Shown piece by piece: positions 8,906-19,500 of a DNA stretch of 64,000 nt; position 1 is the first letter of the stretch; every line of letters starts with the position of its first letter. The notes under the pieces were generated by a model. The model made no database searches and was not told the DNA's origin. It saw only the letters and a program-made list of their open reading frames with translations. Source of the DNA: Colletotrichum lupini (Eukaryota; Ascomycota; Sordariomycetes; Glomerellales; Glomerellaceae); NCBI RefSeq assembly GCF_023278565.1, contig NC_064672.1:6200001-6264000 (forward strand), given 5' to 3'. The translations under genes were made by a program, and so were the position numbers.

Positions 8906-11545
8906 ATGGTAGAAAGCAGTTTCACAACAACGAATCGGCGACTTGAAGACGAGCGTCGCGCCAAGTTCTGCGGTACTGCCAGTATCTGTATATCATCACT
9001 GAAGCCGGCGTTGAGGACGGCGAACCGCGTTCGTCGTCCCGTCCCCGAACCGCTCAAGAGCTTATACCGAGAAGAGCATGGCTGCCGACAAGAAGATCAT
9101 CGACACCATGCCAAGGCTATAATCAGTCAGTCCGACCTGGAAGCCGCCCTGACGAAGGCAGGGATCACGGCTTCTCGGCTCCAGGGCGATGCGTTGCCCT
9201 ATCCGGTCTTAGGGCTCCCGCCCGGCGTACAGCTCGAATGCCTTCAGGGCTCAGATCGTATCATGGCAGCCGACGAGGTGTTTGACGGGTCGAACAAACA
9301 TTGGACAGTCGACCTGTATCTGGACGGTGCGTTCGCGAGGGAGGCGCCGGGGCGGGGTCCACTGACGTCACGCAGACCTGAGCGATGACCTGCGGGCGCT
9401 TTTCGTCGAAGAATACGAGTACCAGAAGGAACCTGACGATGGCGAGTTCTACTGCAAGATTCGGGGGTATCAGGGACATCATGGCGACGAAAACCCTTTC
9501 TTTGAAAGAATCTGGCTGGGACGGCTGGCTGCTCTCTCCAAGAACCGTCGACATCTTCTGGATCAACTATTCCGCCATAAGAAATACGCCGACGCCTTCG
9601 ATGCGCTCTTGGCTGTCCCGGCCCTCTTTTGCGGGTTTCGACTCAGCGTAGTGCACCAGGTCATGTGCATGAGGTGCGAAGAGGTACGGCGACGTTCCAT
9701 AACGATGGCAGTTCAACGTCTGACCAGAAGCAGCCTAACCTGCATTACTTGCAACACATCCTCAAGGTATGGAGCGAGATATGCGGCGGCGACGCCCAGG
9801 CTATGCGGCTCGTTGATCGACCGACGATAGAGCGTTTGCAGGGAAAAGCGCCCGGGGCGTTCAGCGCGGACCACGACGAGCTCCTGAGCGACCTCAGAAG
9901 TGGGCGCATTTTCGGAAACTTTTCCCAGCAACAACGGGAAGAAATCAGAGCACGGGTCTGTAACGTCTCGCAACAATGTCTGATACCGTCGCTCTTCACT
10001 TTCTTCGAGGACCGAAAGTTCCTTCACGCTGCCGCCGGCTGCATGAGACGGCTGACAGGTGTCAACTCCAAAGTCACAGTTTCGAGCCGCCTGGATGAGA
10101 TGTTCCTGGACTCACATCAGCAGCCTGATCTGTGCATAGTGCAGCTATCTCCAACGGGCTATGTGACCGTGCCGGGAGATGCGGCAACCCGTTTCGACCT
10201 TGGCTGCCGGCAATTGTGGCTTGCCGCCTTCCGAGAGTTCCGGGAACTGCCGACGGACGTGAAGAAGAAGAAGGACATACTTGCGAAGGCTCGCGGGAGA
10301 GCTGACGAGACCACCCTTTTCCAGTTCGCTTCCCTTGCGAACAGACTGGGCTTCGAATCGAATGAGATAAGCAACATCGTGAGGGCGTCCTCGGATGTCG
10401 AAGTCGCCAAACGTGTTTTGCTCTCCGCGAGAAAGCCAGGGCAGTATCGATTTCCCGATCTGGAAAAATGCATACACCAGGTGACGGAGATATTGGCAAC
10501 GGCGCAGCCCATGTCTGCTGCAGAGACGGCGCCCGACTCTGGCTTGAGCGAACTGTGCGCGGAGCTGCCGATCCGTTGTGGAGTTCCTCGCGACAACGAT
10601 CACGACCGCGACCAAACGAAGCTGTATCTTCCCAGTGTACTGTCAGAGTTCAAGGGCGGGCAGATACGCGTCACCTCATTCTTTATACGAAGGTCAGTTT
10701 ACTTGTCGTACTTCGGTGGCCCTCCATTCCTGGCTCACTTGGCTTTCGACCAACAGCCAACACATCATCTTGATCTGGGGATCCACGCAGTTAATCCCGC
10801 AGACGGGGCGACTCACGGCTCCGAAGCACACACGAATACGGCGGCACAGGCGGAAGCGCAGTCGAGGCTGGACCATCTCAATGAGCTTTCTCAAGCCGAG
10901 CAAGCCAAGCTTGACCACCTGCGAAAGCTGGTGCAGGAGCAACAAGGCCGCTTGAACGAGCTTAATGATAGTCTCGACCAAGCTGCTAGTGAACAAAACC
11001 CGCAGCGAGACGCATTGGCGGTCAGAGTGCAAGAGGTAGGCGACCAGCACTCAGCCGAAACGAGGATTGTATCGATCGAGACCGGAAACTTGATGCCAGA
11101 GACACCACCGCTTGCGGACTTGACAGGCCGTCGTCCTGAAGAAAGGAGCCCTAGACCCACAAAACGACCCCGCAGAGTTACTCGTTTCGACTTCGACAGA
11201 GTTCAAGAGGGAATTTCCTTAGATACGGACAACGGTCCTGGCGGAGACGCGTCATTGAGGCAGCAGACAATCACCATCAAGTTCTTCTGGGTAGATGACT
11301 CTGGTCAGTGGATCAGTTGCGGCGAGGTCTCCGCCAGCGCGTCCGATTCATTAGAAGTCCAACGGACGGCGGAAAAGTACGTGTGGAAGCAGTATTGTCT
11401 GGTCGATACCAGTTACAACTACTTGACTCCCAAAACATGCTTCAAGAGGGTGACGGCAAACGCAACAAATACGATTCTCGTTGTTCGGCCTTACCAAGTG
11501 GGTTCGATTATTCAAGGCAGGATAGTGTTGAAACAGAATAAATAA
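8906..11545 (+). CDS. DUF3723 family protein (846 aa)
   Basis: Three exons, 8906-9326, 9376-9683 and 9734-11545, total 2541 nt and encode 846 aa. The introns are 49 and 50 nt, and splicing rejoins three reading frames. The fused N-terminal part contains CLQGSDRIMAADEVF and WTVDLYLD-DLSDDLRALFVEE. The third exon carries the most typical stretch: IPSLFTFFEDRKFLHAAAGC, RFDLGCRQLWLAAFREF and LFQFASLANRLGFESNEI. A coiled coil (about residues 530-585, QSRLDHLNELSQAEQAKLDH onward) leads to a C-terminal domain ending with TPKTCFKRVTANATNTILVV. This matches the layout of fungal DUF3723 proteins as I remember them. The molecular function is unknown, but the family is well known as recurrent cargo of Starship transposons and lineage-specific chromosome regions. 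The gene looks intact. The start at 8906 is the first in-frame ATG. Confidence 0.85.
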
Positions 11546-11974
11546 GCATTCAGATAGTTCATTTGTTTACGGTGCGAAAGATCATCAGTATCTGAGGAAA
11601 ATGACAATGTCTCGACACAGTGCCAGTCATCGTACACGTCCGTTTCCTGCCATGTCGGTCTGTGTTCGCTGTCACGTTCGGGCCAGCGTCCTTATTTCAT
11701 TGTCATGACTCGACGGTGCAGAGCTAATATGCCCTCAATACCCTGTGACAAGCATATGTTGGGCTTCGTTCACCGTTCAGTGTAGTAGGTGTCTACCATG
11801 TACAGTGATGCAAGCCAACGGAATGAGTAATGCTGCGTCAATTGGACAAAACCCCTCAAGCGCCACCACTGCAATACATTCGAATAGGTACAGATGAGAG
11901 GAAAGACCATGGCGTTCCAGAGACATAACCTGAATCTTGCTGTGCTGAGATGCACGGAAGAGAAACAGATCACT
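11546..11974. other. Intergenic between two convergent genes
   Basis: This stretch separates the 3' ends of the DUF3723 gene (plus) and the ferric reductase gene (minus). Only short unsupported open frames occur. I see no repeat or RNA gene. Confidence 0.5.
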
Positions 11975-13715
11975 CTATCGCCTAGGTTGGTAGTCCAACT
12001 CTGTCATGTCGACTTTGCTTCCCAAATAACCCCTCACAAGCTTTCGCAAGGTACGTCTTACCTTAGGCGAGGCCGATGCTATGCGAATGAGAACAAGCCC
12101 GGGTAGGTTGGGGGGCTGGCTTACCCAAGACCATCATGCCTTCCCTTCCCTTCTCGTTGTCCTGGACTCTTCGAATGTACTTCCCTTCGACTTCCCCCCG
12201 AATGATCGCATCGAAATCAGGAGCGCCCTTGGCGATCGTAGCCCGAGGACTTATGTCACGACCTTGAGATATGTGCTGGACGAATATCGAAATCTTCAAG
12301 ATCTAGCATCGGTCAGCCGCCGAACCATGTTTTCCGACGCCCAACTCACATATCCGTCATCTAGAGTGTCCTCCTTCAGTGCACCATCCAGCAAGTCCTT
12401 GATGGCAACGGCCAGTTCTAGTCATGTTAGTCAGGCGGACAACCCGCGCCGGAGAACGTCGTACCGATGGTGTCCAGTGTCCACACGAGGTGAATGCGGC
12501 GAGTGCGGGCCTTGCGACTGTTGAATTCGTAAATGAGCTTTTTCAGGTAAGGTAATTGCGCTGCGATCCCGTAACCGCTGGCAACCATGGGCACAACGTC
12601 GTAGTCGGTGACCGGGATGCTCATGCCGTGTGGGCCACCAAAAAGGGCGGGACAAGCCTTCTGCGACTTTTGCGATTTGCTGAAGTGGAGGAGTTTTTGG
12701 GTCAACCCCGAGCGGGGCTCGACCAACAAATGAAGCGTGTCGACGGGCGAGGCCGACCACGACGCGACCACAAATGGGTGGGTTTGCCACATGGACCGAA
12801 GCCTCGCTGAGGGAGTGAGCATCCACAGAGATATAGACTGTCCGGCGTCGATGAAGACAGGGCGTGACAGTCTCAATTCAATAATGACGACGTCGCCGGA
12901 GCTGCTGATTGATGCCCGAGGGAAGCCGTGAAAGGGGAAGTCGTTGCGATAGACGACCAAGCCCGAAAGCAGTAGCAGAGATAGACCGGATGCGCCAATC
13001 GAAACGTAGAGCAACAGGCGCGCAAAGACCGGTTGCGGAGCCAGATGCTCCCAAATCCCGTATATAGACAATACCGCCATGCCTTGGTGGAGGCGGATGA
13101 ATATTTCGAAGAGGTTGTCTTTGAAGACTGGGATAGAGAGGAGGACAAGACCTCCGATGGCTGACGCCGCCTGTCAATCATGATCAATACTAGGCCCCTC
13201 GGAACGTAGGCCACCAGTCCCGGACAGCTTACCCTGACCGCCCCTCTATTGTCAGCCGCATCCAACGAGAACGATGTAGAAGACATCTGAGCAGTGATGG
13301 CGTGGAACAAGAGCAGCAACGAAGCCATCACGCCCGTCAAGCCGTGCAAACGACGGACCGAGCGCCATCGAAGACCAAGTAAGCTGGTGAGCGAGTCAAG
13401 ATGCCACGCCGACAATGGGAAGACCATAGTGATGAGAGACAGATAACCCGCGCGTCGCCCAGCATCGGAGAGTGAGGGGCACTGGAACCAGAGACAGAGG
13501 ATGTTCGACGCGAGGTAGGCTGCCGAGCCCAAGACATCCGCCCAGCTCCACTCGGCGTAGATGGTCGGGTAGACGAGGTATCTGAGAAGCGGAGCTCGGA
13601 CGACGGATGCTAGTCGTGATAGCCAGGACCGGAATCGAAGACATAGGAAGAGGAAGCAAAGCCCGAGGGCGGAAACAGAGTAGATGATGACAAGACGAGA
13701 ATCCGAGTCTTTCAT
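11975..13715 (-). CDS. FRE-type ferric reductase (transmembrane flavocytochrome, 512 aa)
   Basis: Five exons on the minus strand (13715-13233, 13170-12465, 12417-12350, 12302-12125, 12078-11975) sum to 1539 nt and 512 aa. Introns are 46-62 nt with GTAAGC, GTACGA, GTGAGT and GTAAGC donors. The membrane half carries two His pairs with 14-residue spacing, H124/H138 and H189/H203, the bis-haem ligands of ferric-reductase-type proteins. THPFVVASW at about 291-299 is the FAD-binding HPF motif. VPMVASGYGIAAQLPYL near 354-370 is the NAD(P)-binding segment. The C-terminus (VRGYLGSKVDMTELDYQPRR) matches this family. Expected role: electron transfer from cytosolic NAD(P)H across the membrane to extracellular metal. 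This FRE class is repeatedly found as Starship cargo beside DUF3723 genes, as here. The ATG at 13715 is the first in frame. No lesion is visible. Confidence 0.85.
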
Positions 13716-14349
13716 GGTTCGGAGGAAAGCGTTGATCAAGGCAAGCTACCGCGTAGCCAGGTGAGTCGATTGAAATGTGTTTGCGCATCTCTTTTGGTTG
13801 GCCCCTGGCAGTCACTCGATCCTAAAGCAGCTGGATTCCATTCTTCCTCTTCAAGTCGGAAAGGTGGACAAGCGGAGCGCGGTACTGTTTCGGGACAATA
13901 CTGACTGGACCGCGTCTCGACGGTTGGATATCGATGTCATTGCCTAGACAGTCGAGCACGAAAGCTGTATCTTGCTCTAGCCGTTTGAAGCTGCGGTTTC
14001 ATGGGCCATGGTGAGTGGCTTCGGCTCGGCATTTGAAGCAGAGGTTATGGGTTCTAGCGTAGTATCTCGACAGAAGTGGACTCAAGTTCTGCCGTCCTGT
14101 CTGCTGTCGCCATCTCCATCTGAGGTCATTTTCGGCTCAATACAGTGTACAGCTCTACATGCTCCCTGAGCATCTCGTTGCACGGCAAATCCCAGAATGG
14201 CTGTCAACAGATGCGCCGTCTCGTGTTCAACGGAATCTCCAATACTTGCTGTGGTGCTAGACGCTCCCGAGGCATATATGACCACGAAGACATCGTCTCT
14301 TACAGCAATCCTCTTTTCCCGAAACCACATCGTACGCCGGCAGTCAATC
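13716..14349. other. Divergent intergenic region
   Basis: This lies between the ferric reductase start (minus strand) and the J-domain-like pseudogene start (plus strand). It presumably contains both promoters. Minus-strand open frames here are short and have no recognisable content. Confidence 0.45.
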
Positions 14350-15946
14350 ATGTCCACAGAGAATCAAAACATTCCACCAAATACCGAGACTCCTGGAGCC
14401 ACCAAAGGCGCCGCCGCCGCACCGACCTCGTCTCTGCTGACGCCAAACGCGACTCCGGAGGTCGAAGATGGTAGGGTCTAGGCCGAAAGAAGGAGAGCCG
14501 CTGCCGCAGCGCAGCAGGTCCCCGAGCCTACTGTAGATGGTTCTGGCAATGTAGATGTAGACAAAGCCACGACTCCCCAAAGCGACGCCGCCGCCACACA
14601 TCGTAGAGAAGTTTCGGCCGAGATCCAGCGTATCCTTGGATGCGCCGATGATTCCTATGCAGAAATCATGGGGGTCAAGACGGACGCCACCGCCAAGGAG
14701 AAAGAGGCCGCCTGGAGACGCTTGGGGTGCCTGTTGCACGAAAAGTCTACTAACGAGAAGGATGCTGAGAAGGCTTTCAACAGTAGGCCTGGATCGGCTC
14801 ACCCTATTGGTTGCGTGCTGACATGACTGTAAAAGAACTCCTAGTGGCTGCAAAGAGTCCGGAGATAGACGAGTTCGATATTGAGGAGATGCTCGACTGG
14901 GACGGCAAGGAGCCGCTTCCAGATCTTGAAGAGGATTCGATGGACGTTGATCCCATTCCCGTTCCACCGCAAACTGTGAGGGATATTTTCGACAAGGCAA
15001 CACCTTCACTTGATCGTCTGAAAGAGAATTCTGATGATCCGGCCGCGCTGAAGGAGATAGCAACATTCAACATGCTGATCTCTGAATTCGCCTTAGCCCA
15101 GAAGGAAGTTTTAGGCGATGATGCTTCTGATGTGTCCTCGGACACCTGGAGCATCTCCGTACCGTTCTTTGGCCCTCATTACAGACTGGTCCGGGACAAT
15201 TACCAGATTCTTGTCAACGAAAGAACGAACAAATCCGCCAGACGTGCCATTGCCAAGACAAAGAGGCTGATTGACGAATATATTGAATGGCATCACTTTC
15301 CGCAGAACTGGACAGTCGAGACGGCAGATACATATTTAGAAAGACAGGACAAGGGAGGTAAGGAGGCCGAAGGCGCCAGGCTTCCTGGAAGCCTGGCGGC
15401 TATACGCTACCCGTGGACCACAGCCCCGGCGGCCGACGGCTCCCTCATCATAGGGGTGCGGAAACAAGGGCGATTCGGGAACCAGGTATGCGTCGAGAAA
15501 AGAAAGACCCCACCGCAGACTGCTGCGTCAGGTTCCACCAAAGAGGCATTGAGATCCTTACCGTCAGCAGCTTCAGCAAGGTCCTCGGTCGTTCGAGTGC
15601 GAGGGCCGAGATCGAGAAGGTCTGTCGGAGAGACGACATCGCCCCGCCTTGGGACGCCGGTTACATCAGCGAGTACCATGACCCCTCGAGGCTGGAAAAG
15701 AACCCCGTTCATCGCAGAGCCCTGCAGAAGGCTCAGGCAGAGTCGTCCGCCAAAAAGCGTTTGGACGAGCGAAAGCAAGACCTGGATGAGGCGGCAGGCA
15801 AGACTGACCGTACGCCGAAGGAGCTGGACGACAGAGTCGGACTTCTCGAAGTCAGCATGACAGAGATGAAAACCTTGCTGTTGGTCTTACAAGAGAACAT
15901 GAATATACTGGTGGCATCGATCCAAGCGCCTGTGCAGCCAAAGTAG
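14350..15946 (+). pseudogene. J-domain-like protein gene, decayed
   Basis: ATG at 14350 opens a frame that meets TAG at 14479-14481, where CAG (Gln) would fit. Read through, it continues to a divergent J-domain: EIQRILGCADDSYAEIMGVK is followed by a helix AAWRRLGCLLHEKSTNEKDA. The canonical HPD is replaced by HEK, so Hsp70 stimulation would be doubtful. A 62-nt intron (14783-14844; GTAGGC donor, CTGAC branch-like site) joins it to a long acidic region from 14845 on. The frame then shifts by one base near the A-rich stretch at 15494-15506, after which a different frame carries a coherent C-terminus ending in a coiled coil (about 15800-15946). One nonsense codon and one apparent frameshift make it a likely pseudogene, unless an intron I cannot place explains the shift. 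The identity as J-domain-like rests on the helix pattern and is moderate. Confidence 0.5.
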
Positions 15947-16337
15947 AATTTACTATGGTTCAGGAAGGTCATGGCTGGGTTTGCTCCGTGTATTACTTAT
16001 TCATTGAGGCGCATTTGTAGTCTTTGCTCTTTTATTTTCACGTCATGTTGCAAGGATACTAAGCTAGAATGATTAGAATATCTCGAGGTCCGAAATTGAT
16101 TATCTGAAGAAGAGCGTTGAGAGAATCGTGAGCATTTCAAAAGCTACTTGCTGACGTGCGCTAGGAGTCTGGCTCCGAACACACCCAGGGAAGAACTTGA
16201 CGATAGGATCGCACTTATCGTTAACCCCGTTAACCCCGTTAACCCAGTTAACCCAGAAGAGCGTTTACCACAGCGCCGGCTGAGTGCCGACATGATTCAG
16301 ATCACTTGCTCGATATTTCGTTGCTATATAGCTTATC
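15947..16337. other. Flank of the Copia element with a short tandem repeat
   Basis: No gene is supported. A short open frame from 16148 contains four tandem copies of the 9-mer GTTAACCCM (16220-16255). The composition grades into the AT-rich transposon after 16320. Confidence 0.4.
16220..16255. repeat. 9-bp tandem repeat, four units
   Basis: Two copies of GTTAACCCC are followed by two copies of GTTAACCCA. In the plus frame this encodes repeated VNP tripeptides. It is probably a minisatellite with no assigned role. Confidence 0.7.
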
Positions 16338-16342
16338 GTATG
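16338..16342. repeat. Target-site duplication GTATG (left)
   Basis: The pentamer GTATG directly precedes the left LTR and recurs at 23140-23144 directly after the right LTR. Confidence 0.8.
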
Positions 16343-16544
16343 TGTTAGTATCCCTATTATAGGGTAGTTAGTTCGAACCGTAGTTGACGAAGAGATCAAT
16401 TGAACTATATAAATATCTGCGTAGGTATAAAAAGGAGGTTCTAACCATAGGTTAGGCTGGCTATGATAATTATAAATAGGGCCCCTAATTAGCCCCTGCG
16501 TAGTCGGCTATATACCGCGGTCGAATTAGATTTTTAATCCGATA
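16343..16544 (-). repeat. Copia 3' LTR (left copy)
   Basis: This 202-bp repeat matches 22938-23139 with only C/T and G/A differences. Its outer end (TGTTAGTATC) is unmutated while its inner end is RIP-mutated. Confidence 0.85.
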
Positions 16545-19500
16545 CTAACTTTCTCTTTTTTTTATCGATTTAACCGCTACGGTTAGAGGTATAATTCGAC
16601 CTCGGGCCCGTTTACTAGGTCGTCTCCTTTTTCCCCTTTTCTCTATTCTTTTTATATAACCTATCCCTCTATTCGTATAGTGACTTTTCTACTACTTACG
16701 AATTACTCTAATCCTTTATTTAGTACTACTTTTATAAAAGCGTTTACGAGGTTATCTTTATTATTAATCTAACGGATTTCGAGTATCTCGCGCCTTTTAT
16801 ACGATTACCTAAGGGCTATAATATCGATTATAAGCCTCTTTTCCTTCGTCGTTCCTAATTTAATAAGGTATTCGTATAGCGAGTAGGAATTAGTATAAAT
16901 AACCGTTAGAATAGGTAGAAGGCTAATTCGATCGGTAATCTTTCTTAGCGTCGTTAAAATTGTATAAGAGAGGTTAACGCTATTAACTATACTATAAACC
17001 TCCGATACTAACACACTTCTCGTTACCCACTTACTTTTAGTTAACGAGTAATAGATTATATTACCGTATATAGTGAATTCGCTCTCGCCCATACTCTCGT
17101 TAGCTAGGATAATAATATACCCTAATTACGAAGTAAGGTCGTTATTATTTATAAATAACCTATCGACGAAAACGTAGAGCTTACTAGTCGTAAAGTCGAT
17201 CGGGTAATAAACGAGACCTCGATCGAGATTCGTCTATTACTACTTAAGCCGCTTATTAAGTACCTCGACGTCTCGTTTAGTTAGATCTATAGCCTACGCT
17301 ACTCTAACGTAATTAAAAGTTACCTCGGGCTAATAAATACTTATAATATATACCCCTCGCATAAGCTTAGCCTTATACCGCTTTTTAATATCGGTTACGT
17401 TCGGGTTAACGAAGTTAATCTTCTCGCCCTACCCCTTTTACTAAAAAATAACGGTTTCTCCTTTAATTATAAGAATCCCGCCGTTAAATACTAGGGGGGT
17501 ATTTATTATAAGGACCTCTTTTAGCTTCGCTACGAAGCCCGCTTTCTAAAGCTCTTTATTTTCCTTTTTTATAAAGTTAATATCGGATAGGCCTAATATA
17601 TCGTCGGTTTATATTCTAACGATCCTAAATTAGTCGCCTTCGTGCTCCGTAACTAATAAGCACGGGTCGTACGTAGAGGTAACTATTAATAGTTAATTAA
17701 TATAAAAATCGTAGTAAGTGGCCTATTAATAGGTACCCGATTCTGCGAGCCTATATAGTGGCTTAAGCACTTTAATAATCGTGCTTTTTAGGTACTTACT
17801 AGCTATTTCCTTTGGTAGATAGGCTAGGATTTTCCTTATGAGCCCTGTGGCCGATTAGGTATATACCTAGGTAATATTACGGCTCTAAATTTCGTATCCC
17901 TTTTTCCGTAGCAATGCTATTAGTGCTATTATTAATCGTTAGCTATAGCGCTATATAGTAGGCGATTATATAAGTAGCGTCGCCTTTTCGACGTCGCCGT
18001 ACCCCTAAATTATATATCTAGACTTCTCGTATAGTTAGGGTATTCCTTTTTTTTTAATTTTACGAACTATTTATAATTTGAATATGCGGAGGTTTATATG
18101 CTTTTCTAAATCGTAGAGGATAAATTAATAAACCCCTCGATCGCGTAGAGTATCTATTTTAATAAGATCTAATCCCTTATACGGCTTTTTAGTAGTTATA
18201 ATTACGCCTTCCTTGCGTAGTTTAACTACTAGCTCGAAATTAGCTTTTTTTTTTACTATATAAAAGGTATTAATTACCTCGTCGCTAGTAATAAATTGCC
18301 GCGTTAGTACTTACCGTCGTAGTCTCCTACGACGTATTAGTACCCTTTTAGCAATTTCCTCTTCCTCGTCGTCTATTAGTATTATTACGACGATTTCGTC
18401 GAGGATAATTTCCTATACCTCTACCGCAGGTTATATAGCTTCCCTTAGCTTTTCTTCTTCTTATAAGTTAGAAATTACCTCGATAGGATCTATATAATAT
18501 AATTTAACTACCGTAATTAATACTTCGAGTAACTAGTTACGATCTTTTACAACTACGTAAGAACGCTCGTTAACGGAAATTAATTTATATAGCCTAGCCT
18601 ATTATTAAGTAATTTCGCGCTATACTCGTATATCCGAATTTAGGGGCATATCTAAATTAACCCCTATATTAGGCCTATTGTGCGTAGTAATTACCTTATT
18701 AACTTACCTTCTTACGCTTACCTCGCGTAGTACCCGCATTACTTTTTTAACTACTTAAGCTCGCTAGCTTATATTTAGCGACGGTAGCGAGGCTAAGGTC
18801 GTTTTTAAATATATTCTAAATACTAAAAGCGTCGGTATAAGCCCGTTAGGCCCTATAGTATCGTTATAGTATTTAAGTACTATCTAGAGGCATTCGTCGT
18901 CGTTAGAATCGGGATTTTCCTCTTTAATAATTTTAAACGCTCTTTTTAATTACTAGTGCGCCCTTTCTACCTTTTTAATACTATAGTACGCTTCGACGGG
19001 CACGACTTTTAACTATATACCGTAGGCCGTTATATTTTTTTTAAATTTTACTAACTTAAAACTAGTACTAGCGTCGGTTTTAATACCGTCTAGCGGTCCC
19101 TAGTATATGTCAATCTAGCTTTTTCGTAGAGCTACTTATATTATTTTTGCTTATAGATCCCGTAGGAATTGCCCTGCTTAGAATAATATAGCCTCGTCGA
19201 TTATATATAGGACCGGTTGACTATTTAAGTAGAAGATATCGACGACGATCTCTTAATTAAAGTTAAGCTTATTACGTAATTTGAATTTGAATTTGCGTAG
19301 GCTCTGCGCATTTATTTAGCATTAGTAGCATACTTTCGTTAACTACTCTAGCGCCCCTATTTCGATATTATTATTACCCAAATGCTTTAGGAGGTTATAT
19401 AGCCTCGCGACCGATGGGTAGCTAAATCTCTAGTATAGTTGTCTAAGCTTACTTTCCGTTAGGTAATTAATCGACTTTATATTATTAATAAGCCTTATAA

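Noticed and set aside
16805..17092. 95-aa minus-strand open frame as a stand-alone gene
   Set aside because: It is a surviving fragment of Copia RNase H inside the RIP-mutated element.
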